Assembly (NCBI GenBank): GCA_910579685.1
Contig: CAJTVN010000014.1
Location: 44,766 to 108,765 of the forward strand
Source: an uncultured Lachnospiraceae bacterium
Lineage (GTDB): Bacteria > Bacillota > Clostridia > Lachnospirales > Lachnospiraceae
DNA length: 64,000 nt
Direction of reading: 5' to 3'
Part shown: positions 1 through 7,441 of the stretch, piece by piece
Layout of the letters: each line of letters opens with the position of its first letter
Position numbering within the stretch: position 1 is the first letter of the stretch
Made by a program: the position numbers and the translations under genes
Notes under the pieces: model-generated
The model's input: the letters and a program-made list of their open reading frames with translations, nothing else
Told to the model about the DNA's origin: nothing
Databases searched by the model: none

Positions 1-13
1 ATCCTCATATAAG

Positions 14-892
14 TTATGAAAAACCGGCTATTTCCCGGGACAGGCAATTGCAGAACCGGGCAAACTGCTCCAATGCGAGCGCTTCTCCACGGATCGACGG
101 CTCAAATCCCAGCTTTTCAAGGGCCGCCGTCGCCTGCTGTCTTGAAACCCCAAGCTCTTTGGCATTGCCAAGGCTGTTTGCCAGCGTCTTTCTTCTCTGG
201 TTAAAAGCCGCCCGGATCACGGCAAAAAGGAAACGCTCGTCGTCCACCTCCACCGGTGGCTTCTCATAGCGGTCAAGCCGTATCACCGCGCTTCCCACAC
301 CGGGCCTTGGGATGAAACAGCCGGGGGAGACGCTGGCAACCACCTGCGGCCTTGCGTAATACTGCACGGCAAGGGACAACGCCCCGTAATCTTTAGTTCC
401 AGGTCCCACCTGCATCCGCTGCGCCACTTCCTTCTGCACCATGACCGTAATGCTCGCAATCGGCGCATGGCTTTCAAACAGCCCCATGATAATGGGCGTG
501 GTTATGTAATAGGGCAGGTTTGCCACCACTTTGACCGGCTTTCCCTGATTTTTCTCCCGGATCAGCCCGCAGATATCTATCTTAAGGATATCCTCGTTTA
601 TCACCGTCACATTGTCATACGGGGATAAGGTGTCCTCCAGAATCGGGATCAGGGCCCTGTCAATCTCAACGGCGATCACTTTTTGCGCACTCTGGGCAAG
701 GTACTGGGTCATGGTCCCGATACCGGGGCCGATTTCAAGCACGCAGTCCGCTCCGCTGATCCCGGCGGATTCAACGATCTTTTCCAATATATTACTGTCA
801 ATCAAAAAATTCTGTCCGTAGCGCTTCTGAAAATTGAAATGATATTTTTTGAGGATTTCTATGGTGCCTTTAGGATTTCCAAGTGTGGGCAT
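14..892 (-). CDS. rsmA: 16S rRNA dimethyladenosine transferase RsmA (KsgA)
   Basis: This 292-residue protein matches the KsgA/RsmA family, which dimethylates two adjacent adenines near the 3' end of 16S rRNA during small-subunit maturation. Visible are the N-terminal QNFLID segment, the SAM-binding motif VLEIGPGIG at about residues 52-60 and the catalytic NLPYYI motif at about residue 124. Length is normal for the family. GGAGAGAGG lies just before the ATG at 892. It follows tatD by 21 bp on the same strand, a common Firmicute pairing; the RNase M5 gene often found between them is absent. No defects are seen. Confidence 0.97.
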   Translation of the reverse strand: MPTLGNPKGTIEILKKYHFNFQKRYGQNFLIDSNILEKIVESAGISGADCVLEIGPGIGTMTQYLAQSAQKVIAVEIDRALIPILEDTLSPYDNVTVINEDILKIDICGLIREKNQGKPVKVVANLPYYITTPIIMGLFESHAPIASITVMVQKEVAQRMQVGPGTKDYGALSLAVQYYARPQVVASVSPGCFIPRPGVGSAVIRLDRYEKPPVEVDDERFLFAVIRAAFNQRRKTLANSLGNAKELGVSRQQATAALEKLGFEPSIRGEALALEQFARFCNCLSREIAGFS

Positions 893-913
893 GGCCTCTC
901 TCCGTTTCTTCTT

Positions 914-1705
914 TTATTGCGGAATTTTGAATACTCTGTATGCGTTTTGCTCTGTGATTTCGATTACCTGCCGGGTCTCCATTCCTTTGATTTTTGCAAT
1001 TTCCTGCGCAATATAAGGAAGGTTTAGAGAGCTGTTTCGCTTCCCCCTGTTTGGAACCGGCGCAAGATAAGGGCTGTCCGTCTCGAGAACCATGCTTTCT
1101 ATGGGAAGATATTCCACCACTTCCCTCAGCTTTCTGGAATTTTTGAAAGTGACCACGCCCCCGATTCCAAACAGAAATCCCATGGAGAGATATTCCGCCG
1201 CCATCTGCCTGGAATAGGCGTAGCAATGAATAATTCCCCCCGCTTCAAAGGCCCTGTGCTCTCTCATCAGCTCATAAGTGTCTCTGGCAGCCTCTCTCGA
1301 GTGTATCACAAGCGGAAGCTCCGCTTCCTTTGCCATCTCGATCTGTCGCGCAAACCACTTCTTTTGAATCTCTCTGTCCGGATTGTCCTCCCAGTAATAA
1401 TCAAGCCCGACCTCGCCCACTGCGACAACCTTTCCTCCCCTGGAAAGGGAATTGTCCCTGACCAGAGATACCAGGGCGGCAAAATTCTCCTCATTCAGCT
1501 GCGCCGTGCCGGATGGATGCACACCAAGCGCCGCATAAACAAAGGGGTAGGTACGGCCAAGCTCCAGAGTGGTCTGGCAGCTTTCCAGATCCGCCGCAAT
1601 ATTTACAATCCTGCCGATGCCATTTTGCTCCATGCCGGAAAGCAGCTCCTCCCGATCCTGGTCAAAGGCCTCGTCATCATAATGCGCATGCGTCTCAAAA
1701 ATCAT
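914..1705 (-). CDS. tatD: TatD family metal-dependent hydrolase
   Basis: This is a 263-residue TatD-family TIM-barrel hydrolase, a group of metal-dependent DNases of broad housekeeping role. The metal-binding HAH motif is at residues 6-8. Further family signatures are GEVGLDYYW, PLVIHSREA, a histidine in IIHCYA and LETDSPYLAP. The length fits the family. It lies directly upstream of rsmA and is probably co-transcribed. The substrate in this organism cannot be told from the sequence. Confidence 0.95.
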   Translation of the reverse strand: MIFETHAHYDDEAFDQDREELLSGMEQNGIGRIVNIAADLESCQTTLELGRTYPFVYAALGVHPSGTAQLNEENFAALVSLVRDNSLSRGGKVVAVGEVGLDYYWEDNPDREIQKKWFARQIEMAKEAELPLVIHSREAARDTYELMREHRAFEAGGIIHCYAYSRQMAAEYLSMGFLFGIGGVVTFKNSRKLREVVEYLPIESMVLETDSPYLAPVPNRGKRNSSLNLPYIAQEIAKIKGMETRQVIEITEQNAYRVFKIPQ

Positions 1706-1763
1706 TGTCTATCTCCCTTTTGAATATTCCTGAAAATTTTCTTAAAAATTTTTAAAAAAAGAC

Positions 1764-1792
1764 TTGCATTCCAAAAGACATTATACTATAAT
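1764..1792 (+). promoter_or_regulatory. Promoter of tRNA-Lys
   Basis: TTGCAT at 1764-1769 and TATAAT at 1787-1792 are separated by exactly 17 bp, a near-consensus housekeeping promoter. It sits 37 bp upstream of the tRNA and reads away from tatD. Confidence 0.8.
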
Positions 1793-1829
1793 AACACTTG
1801 CGTTGCAAATGATGAATTACAAATGAGAC

Positions 1830-1902
1830 GCACCGCTAGCTCAGTTGGTAGAGCACCTGACTCTTAATCAGGGTGTCCAGGGTTCGAGCCCCTGGCGGTG
1901 CA
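1830..1902 (+). tRNA. tRNA-Lys (anticodon CTT)
   Basis: The 73-nt cloverleaf is complete. The acceptor arm is GCACCGC (1830-1836) with GCGGTGC (1895-1901) and discriminator A at 1902. The anticodon stem CCTGA/TCAGG encloses loop CTCTTAA with anticodon CTT at 1863-1865. The T arm is CAGGG/CCCTG around TTCGAGC. CCA is not encoded. The tRNA stands alone and has its own strong promoter. Confidence 0.97.
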
Positions 1903-1987
1903 TTTGGAAGTACCATTTTTGAGGACATAATCGCCTTGGGGATGGTGCTTTTTCTATGCGGACGAGCCATGTACCGTGCCATTGGAA

Positions 1988-2031
1988 GCATGTGAAAGCT
2001 TAGGACGCCCGCATCCTAAGCTTTCACATGC
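1988..2031. terminator. 18-bp perfect inverted repeat at the 3' end of the AraC gene
   Basis: Positions 1988-2005 and 2014-2031 are perfectly complementary over 18 bp with an 8-nt loop. The stop codon of the AraC-type gene (2016-2018) is inside the right arm. There is no clear T-run on either side, so it may act as a transcript-end stabiliser or a bidirectional terminator between the tRNA and the AraC gene. Confidence 0.6.
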
Positions 2032-2900
2032 TGTATCTTAAACTGTTTGGGCGTGATGCCCTTCCATTTTCTGAAAATCTTAATCAGATGGCTGCTGTCC
2101 GAAAACCCCGTTTCCTGACTGATATAGCTCAAATCAAAATCCGTAAACAGCAGAAGATCCTCGGCCTTGCAGATGCGCATGAATTCTATGTATTCCTTGC
2201 AGGATCTCCCATAATACTGTTTAAAGCTCTTGGCAAAATAAGAATAGCTCATGTTGCACATATCCGCAAGTTCCTCAACCTTGATCGTCTCCCCCACGTG
2301 CGCATCAATGTAAGCCGTAATCTCATGAATGGATTCCACCTCAGAGGAACGGACAGCGGCAACATCCGTGTCAAAGCCCCTCTCCCTCCAGAGCCGGATC
2401 AGCTGTACCAGCAGATAGCAGATCTTATTGTGGACGATCATATCGTAGCCGTAATTTTTGTTATCCAGCTCTAAGCGGCATTCCTCAAACAAATCCGAAA
2501 CCGGGATATGTTCAACGTCCTCCGCCCTGAAACAGATCGGCATTTTGCAGCTCCTCGCACTGTTCAGAATCGTTCTCAGTTTGGGGGCATAGCTGTTCTC
2601 CGTATACAGATGGTTCACATCGAATTTGAGCACCTCGTATTTCTGCGGAATATTGGCCGCCGCGCAAATGGCATGCACTGCCTCCGGGTGAAACAGGATC
2701 ATATCCCCGGCCTCCACAAGGTAGCTGTTCCCGTCGCATTCTACAAATCCGGTTCCCTCCCTCATATACACAATTTCCATGAAATAGTGCCAATGTGGTC
2801 TGACCGAAAATCCCATCGTCGATGTGTTAAACAAAAACGCTTCATAAGGTGAATTCAGAGTATCGTTGTATTCAAACAAGTATTGCATGGCATCACCCAT
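2016..2900 (-). CDS. AraC family transcriptional regulator with cupin sensor domain
   Basis: The likely protein has 294 residues. The N-terminal half is a cupin-type sensor (PHWHYFMEIVYMREG, then AGDMILFHPEAVHAI). The C-terminal ~100 residues hold two helix-turn-helix motifs of the AraC/XylS type (VEELADMCNMSYSYFAKSFKQ and the DLSYISQETGFSDSSHLIKIFRK signature). The frame stays open upstream to 3035, but family proteins begin near MGDAMQYLF, and GGAAGGG precedes the ATG at 2900; 2888 is an alternative start. It probably senses a small sugar-like ligand. No target gene is obvious next to it. Confidence 0.85.
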   Translation of the reverse strand: MGDAMQYLFEYNDTLNSPYEAFLFNTSTMGFSVRPHWHYFMEIVYMREGTGFVECDGNSYLVEAGDMILFHPEAVHAICAAANIPQKYEVLKFDVNHLYTENSYAPKLRTILNSARSCKMPICFRAEDVEHIPVSDLFEECRLELDNKNYGYDMIVHNKICYLLVQLIRLWRERGFDTDVAAVRSSEVESIHEITAYIDAHVGETIKVEELADMCNMSYSYFAKSFKQYYGRSCKEYIEFMRICKAEDLLLFTDFDLSYISQETGFSDSSHLIKIFRKWKGITPKQFKIQHVKA

Positions 2901-3046
2901 TATCCCTTCCGCCAGAATCACCACCTCACAGGCGGCATTTTTTCGCATTGCTCCATTATAGCGGATAAAATATAAAAGCGCCATGGTTTTTATAAAAGAT
3001 TTATAAGTTATATTTTTAACAAGACAGCTTTGCAACCCCAGCCGTA

Positions 3047-3084
3047 AGAGACAGCCGGCCTAAAATACCAGACCGGCTGTCTCT
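3047..3084. terminator. 12-bp perfect inverted repeat overlapping a 3' end
   Basis: AGAGACAGCCGG (3047-3058) pairs with CCGGCTGTCTCT (3073-3084), and the loop contains the stop codon of the exporter gene. It is probably a transcription terminator or mRNA-end hairpin; no strong T-run follows it. Confidence 0.55.
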
Positions 3085-3923
3085 ATCACAATTCCCGAAA
3101 TCACGCCCACCGCATAAAGCAGCGCCGTGATTCTTAAGTTTTCTCCAAGATTCTCATTTACTCTGAAAAGGATCAAAAGCCCTACTCCCGCACCCACAAG
3201 AAGACCGGCAATCAGGGCGCCTGCACTTAAAAGCCCCTCCAGATAGAGTTGGGTGAGGGTTACGGAGGCGGCGCAATTGGGTATCAGTCCGATCAGGCCG
3301 GCCACGGCCGGCCCGGCCATCGCTCTCCCGCCGAGCGCGCTCCTTATACTCCCCTCCCCCACGATCCCGATCAGTATATTCAGTCCAAGGGAAACAGCCA
3401 GGATAAACAGGGCGATCTGCAGCGTATGGCTGAGCGCCGATCTCCAGATCTTTCCCTCGCCGCAATGACAATGCTGATGATCGCACATCTCCTCAATCTT
3501 CAAATGCCGCTCCTCCCGGCCGGGATCTCTTTTTCTGACGACGAAATCCACCGCCATACCGGCCGCCATACCGATCAGCGCCTTGATCCCGAGTATCCGC
3601 AGGATCATGCCTGCCGGGGCCTTTTGGGAAATCAGAATCGGAAGCATTTCATCCGATGTGGACCAGAAAACCGAAAGCAGGGTTCCAAGGGTGATAATTC
3701 TGCCCGCATACAGATTGGATGCCGCTGCGGAAAACCCGCACTGAGGGAAAACCCCAAGCATGCCTCCGGCCAGAGGCCCTAATCTCCCCGCCTTCCGCAC
3801 CAGGTACTGCGCCCTGTCACCCGCCTTGTGCTCAAGGAATTCCATCGCCAGATAAGTGAGAAACAAAAAGGGCAGTATTCTCAGGATATCCGCCGCCGCA
3901 TCCACAATCGCTTCTATTACCAT
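3060..3923 (-). CDS. ArsP_2-type polytopic membrane heavy-metal exporter (putative)
   Basis: This 287-residue membrane protein has about eight to ten hydrophobic segments and resembles the ArsP_2 family (variously annotated as putative manganese transporter or arsenic efflux protein). Family-like features are GVFPQCGFSAAASNLYAGRIITLGTLLSVFWSTSDEM-type repeats in both halves, the second being GLIPNCAASVTLTQLY. The central cytoplasmic loop has a Cys/His-rich segment CDHQHCHCGEG at about residues 147-157 that looks like a metal-binding site. Its ATG overlaps the 3' end of the upstream methyltransferase gene by 7 bp, so the two are probably co-translated. The transported ion cannot be read from the sequence. 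Confidence 0.75.
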   Translation of the reverse strand: MVIEAIVDAAADILRILPFLFLTYLAMEFLEHKAGDRAQYLVRKAGRLGPLAGGMLGVFPQCGFSAAASNLYAGRIITLGTLLSVFWSTSDEMLPILISQKAPAGMILRILGIKALIGMAAGMAVDFVVRKRDPGREERHLKIEEMCDHQHCHCGEGKIWRSALSHTLQIALFILAVSLGLNILIGIVGEGSIRSALGGRAMAGPAVAGLIGLIPNCAASVTLTQLYLEGLLSAGALIAGLLVGAGVGLLILFRVNENLGENLRITALLYAVGVISGIVIETAGLVF

Positions 3924-5125
3924 GATCTCTCCTCCACCACCTGGAAAATATAAAATTTCAGATAATAGGATTCATCCGCTGCCCAGAGAATGGGATGATC
4001 CGGCGCCTGGGTTCTGAATTCCACCTGCCGAAGCCGCCTGCGCGCACTTCTCGCCGCCTGGGCCACCGTCTGTGTAAACAGCTCATAAGTCATAAAGCGG
4101 GAACAGGAGCAGGTTGCAAGAACCCCTCCGTCCCTTACCAGCTTCATGGCTCTCAGATTAATCTCCCGATAGCCCTTTACCGCATTTTTGACAGAGCTTC
4201 TGGACTTGGCAAAAGCCGGGGGATCAAGAATCACCACGTCAAATTTTTCTCCCTCCGCCTCAAGCTCCGGCAGCATTTCAAACACATCCCGACACAGAAA
4301 GGACACCCGCCCCTCGAGCCCGTTTAACGCGGCGTTCTCCCTGGCCCTGTCAACCGCACTTTGGGAGGCATCCACGCCGATCACCTCCCTGGCCCCTCCA
4401 ATCCCCGCATTCAAAGCAAAGGAACCGGTGTGGGTAAAGCAGTCAAGCACCCTGGCATCCTTACAGAGCTTCTGCAGGGCCAGGCGGTTATATTTCTGAT
4501 CGAGAAAGAAACCTGTTTTCTGTCCATCCCTGACGTCCACCCGGTATTTTACGCCGTTTTCGATGATTTCCACGTCCGTTTCAAAGGGCTCCCCGATAAA
4601 GCCCTTGATCTGCTCCATTCCCTCACTGCGCCTTACTTTGGCATCGCTTCTCTCATAGACTCCCCGGATTCTGACGCCATCCTCCGCAAGGATCTTCTTC
4701 AGAATATCAATAATTTCCGTTTTAAACCGGTCGATTCCCAGAGCGAGGGATTCCACCACCAGCACATCCGAAAATTTATCCACCACAAGTCCCGGCAAAA
4801 AATCAGCCTCCCCGAAGATGATACGGCAGCTGCTGGTATCCACAGTTTTTTTCCGGTATTCCCAGGCATTTCTCACTCTTTTTTCCAGGAACGCCCCGTC
4901 AACCGCACGTGCGCTGTCCCTTGTCATCAGACGGATTCTGATTTTGGAATGCGTATTGATAAAACCCTTTCCCATGGGATATCCGTCAAAGTCATGAATC
5001 AACACCATATCCCCGTCCCGGAAGCTTCCCGTCACACTCTGTATCTCATTGTCAAATATCCACATGCCGCCCGCTTTGAGGCTGCGCCCTTCTCCCTTTT
5101 TGAGAGTCACTACCGCTTCGCTCAT
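3917..5125 (-). CDS. Class I SAM-dependent rRNA methyltransferase, RlmI-like, with PUA domain
   Basis: This 402-residue protein has an N-terminal PUA-like RNA-binding domain (about residues 1-75), a middle RlmI-type domain, and a C-terminal Rossmann methyltransferase domain. The SAM site is VLDCFTHTGSFALNAG, followed by the acidic loop GVDAS. The catalytic motif LDPPAFAKS and the later CSCSRFM cysteines are those of RlmI/RlmL-type 5-methylcytosine enzymes. The usual product is m5C in 23S rRNA, but the target base in this organism is unproven. It is an intact cytoplasmic enzyme and overlaps the exporter gene by 7 bp. Confidence 0.9.
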   Translation of the reverse strand: MSEAVVTLKKGEGRSLKAGGMWIFDNEIQSVTGSFRDGDMVLIHDFDGYPMGKGFINTHSKIRIRLMTRDSARAVDGAFLEKRVRNAWEYRKKTVDTSSCRIIFGEADFLPGLVVDKFSDVLVVESLALGIDRFKTEIIDILKKILAEDGVRIRGVYERSDAKVRRSEGMEQIKGFIGEPFETDVEIIENGVKYRVDVRDGQKTGFFLDQKYNRLALQKLCKDARVLDCFTHTGSFALNAGIGGAREVIGVDASQSAVDRARENAALNGLEGRVSFLCRDVFEMLPELEAEGEKFDVVILDPPAFAKSRSSVKNAVKGYREINLRAMKLVRDGGVLATCSCSRFMTYELFTQTVAQAARSARRRLRQVEFRTQAPDHPILWAADESYYLKFYIFQVVEERSW

Positions 5126-5214
5126 CGAAACACCTTACCTTTCCAGTCACAGGCCCGTCCTGCATCCAGACAAGTATATACCGAAACCGGAAAATAAAAA
5201 AGAGGAAAATGAAA

Positions 5215-5988
5215 TTACACCCCGCTGAAGATAAAAGAACCGAGCAGATAAAGAACCGGCTGGTGCAGCAGATAGATCAGGAGCGAATGGCGCCCCAAAA
5301 ATCCCAGCGGGGCAAAATCCAGATACAGAAGGGAGCCTTTGAGCCCTTCCCCCCTGTCAAGAACCCGGTAAAGGAAATATCCGCAGACAAACAGAAAAAA
5401 CCAGGGAATCAGGGAAAAGTAGTCGGTGGAGAAAAAGGCGGGCGGCGGAAAACCCAGTCCGGCCGAAAGCAGATTCCCATACAAGGCCTGCGGCAGCCTT
5501 ACCAGACGCACGCCCTCAAAGCCCAGATATCCCTCGTTTACGTTCCTTGTCAGCACAAAAAGGAGTGCGCCTGCCGCAAGCCCGGCCCGGGCGGGAACCT
5601 TTCGAAAAAACTTCTGCAGAGGGATCAGCAGCAGCATACAGGAACCGGTCAGCGTGAGCACCCCGAATACCACCCGGTTCTGAGGCATGAACAGGCAGGT
5701 TGCCAGGGATACCAGCGCACCGCCGCCAAAAACGGTCAGGCCTCTTTTCAGAGGTCTTTTTCCCATGGACCAGCAAAAACCGGATAACAGGATAAATGTC
5801 CAGCAGATGCTCTGCTGCCAGAGATAAGCGCCTGCGCCCCTGTACCAGTCCCATTTTACTCCGTAAATATAGACGAGATCCCAGGCCCCATGATAAATGA
5901 TCATGCTAAGCAGGGTGATCCCCCGAATTCCGTCAAAAATCCCGTATCTTTGGCCTTTCTCACGGGACGGTATCTTTTCTGAATTCAT
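5215..5988 (-). CDS. DUF1624 / heparan-alpha-glucosaminide N-acetyltransferase-like membrane protein
   Basis: This is a 257-residue polytopic membrane protein of the DUF1624 (HGSNAT catalytic-like) family. Family hallmarks are the opening FDGIRGITLLSMIIYHGAWD, with the conserved histidine before the first extracytoplasmic loop, and the late FLGRHSLLIYLLHQPVLY segment. Such proteins are thought to move acetyl groups across the membrane to a sugar or cell-wall acceptor; the bacterial substrate is not known. About seven hydrophobic stretches are visible. The neighbours give no further clue. Confidence 0.85.
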   Translation of the reverse strand: MNSEKIPSREKGQRYGIFDGIRGITLLSMIIYHGAWDLVYIYGVKWDWYRGAGAYLWQQSICWTFILLSGFCWSMGKRPLKRGLTVFGGGALVSLATCLFMPQNRVVFGVLTLTGSCMLLLIPLQKFFRKVPARAGLAAGALLFVLTRNVNEGYLGFEGVRLVRLPQALYGNLLSAGLGFPPPAFFSTDYFSLIPWFFLFVCGYFLYRVLDRGEGLKGSLLYLDFAPLGFLGRHSLLIYLLHQPVLYLLGSFIFSGV

Positions 5989-6055
5989 GGTTTTCCTCTT
6001 TCTCTTTCATTTTTCTGAATTATAGCACATTGTTCATCAACACAAAAGAGTGCGA

Positions 6056-6084
6056 TTGCAGAAATGATAAAACAATGTTAAAAT
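6056..6084 (+). promoter_or_regulatory. Promoter of the solute-binding protein/chemoreceptor pair
   Basis: TTGCAG (6056-6061) and TAAAAT (6079-6084) with a 17-bp spacer. Transcription would start near 6091, about 68 nt before the start codon. Confidence 0.7.
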
Positions 6085-6092
6085 ATCTACGG

Positions 6093-6133
6093 TACCCTCG
6101 CAGGCCGTATATTTCCCCTTCTCATCGAGGGTA
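6093..6133 (+). promoter_or_regulatory. Inverted repeat in the 5' leader
   Basis: TACCCTCG (6093-6100) is perfectly complementary to CGAGGGTA (6126-6133), with a 25-nt loop. The repeat lies between the predicted transcription start and the ribosome binding site, so it could be an operator or an mRNA structure. No known riboswitch fold was recognised. Confidence 0.4.
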
Positions 6134-6158
6134 AGATCAAGATAAAGAGAGGACTGCT

Positions 6159-7409
6159 ATGAAAAAGAGAGCATATGCATTGTTTGCCGCAGCCGCAGCA
6201 TGTGCGGCGCTTTTGGGATGTTCGAAAAGTAACGCTTTGCCGGATCTGCCAATGGCGGATACGGGACAGGCCGAAAAGGAGACCGTGGATTTGGTGCTCT
6301 GGGGCGCCCAGGAAGACGAGGAGCTTCTTTCCCGGATCGTGCAAGACTTTAAGATCCATTATCGCAAAGACGCCAATTTTAATATTACCTATGCCCCTCA
6401 GGGAGAATCCAACTGCAAGGACGCACTCATGGCCGCCCTGGAGGAGAGCGCAGACGTATTTGCTTTTGCCGACGATCAGCTCAATACCCTGGTGGCCGCA
6501 GGCGCCCTGGAACCGGTAGAGGACGCAGCAACGATTTCCGAAGAAAATCTGGAGGGCGCAGTGGAGGCCGCTTCCGTGGGCGGCACTCTGTATGCCTATC
6601 CCCTGACCGCTGACAATGGATACTTTCTTTATTACAATAAGCGCTACCTTACTGATGAAGATGTAAAAACTCTGGATAAAATCCTGGAAGCCGCAGCAGA
6701 CAGCCAGCGCAAAATGGCCATGGACTGGTCTTCCGCCTGGTACGTCTATTCCTTCTTCGGAAATACGGGCCTTGAAGTCGGGCTGAACAAGGACGGTATC
6801 ACCAATTTCTGTACCTGGAACAGCACGGATGGTCCCGTCAAAGGAATTGACGTGGCAAAGGCCATGCTGTCCATTTCAGCCAGCCCCGGTTTCTACAATG
6901 TGGACGACACAGGATTTCTCGCCGGAGTGCAGGACGGTTCCGTCATCGCCGGTGTCAGCGGCGTATGGAATGCGGTTGCAGTCAAAGAGGCCTGGGGAGA
7001 CGATTATGGAGCCGCAAAACTACCCACCTATACCTGCGCAGGAAAACAAATACAAATGGCATCCTTCTCCGGTTATAAGCTGATCGGCGTAAACGCTTAT
7101 TCCAAACAGTATAAATGGGCCAGCCTCCTGGCCCGCTGGATCACAAACGAAGAAAATCAGCAGCTGCGGTTTGAGCTTCGGGGTCAGGGTCCCTCAAACC
7201 GTAATGCCGCCGCATCTGCCGCCGTCCAGGATTCCCCCGCCATCGCCGCTCTGATCGAGCAGTCGGATTTTTCCTGTCTGCAGCGAATCAGCGGTAAATT
7301 CTGGGATCCTGTCTCCGCGTTTTCCCTGAAAATGGCCGCCGGAAATCCGGAAAGGGAAGATTTGCAGACCCTCCTTGACCTGATGGTGCAAGGTGTCACT
7401 TCCCCGTAA
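6159..7409 (+). CDS. Extracellular solute-binding lipoprotein (family 1 type), orphan
   Basis: This 416-residue lipoprotein has a signal peptide ending in the lipobox LLGC with the lipidated cysteine at residue 21. The mature part has the fold signatures of sugar-binding ABC lipoproteins (VDLVLWGAQEDEELLSRIVQDF at the N-terminus, YAYPLTADNGYFLYYNKRYL in the middle, WITNEENQQLRFELRGQGPSN late). No permease or ATPase gene is adjacent. Instead a chemoreceptor gene begins 32 bp downstream with its own RBS, so the protein may present its ligand to that receptor. The ligand is unknown, probably a sugar. Confidence 0.88.
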   Translation: MKKRAYALFAAAAACAALLGCSKSNALPDLPMADTGQAEKETVDLVLWGAQEDEELLSRIVQDFKIHYRKDANFNITYAPQGESNCKDALMAALEESADVFAFADDQLNTLVAAGALEPVEDAATISEENLEGAVEAASVGGTLYAYPLTADNGYFLYYNKRYLTDEDVKTLDKILEAAADSQRKMAMDWSSAWYVYSFFGNTGLEVGLNKDGITNFCTWNSTDGPVKGIDVAKAMLSISASPGFYNVDDTGFLAGVQDGSVIAGVSGVWNAVAVKEAWGDDYGAAKLPTYTCAGKQIQMASFSGYKLIGVNAYSKQYKWASLLARWITNEENQQLRFELRGQGPSNRNAAASAAVQDSPAIAALIEQSDFSCLQRISGKFWDPVSAFSLKMAAGNPEREDLQTLLDLMVQGVTSP

Positions 7410-7441
7410 AACAGACTTTTTCTTTTGGAGGATATGGAATT

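Noticed and set aside
1910..1955. A terminator right after tRNA-Lys
   Set aside because: GTACCAT/ATGGTGC can pair with one G-U and is followed by TTTTT, but the loop is long (about 25 nt) and the stem only 7 bp; left uncalled.
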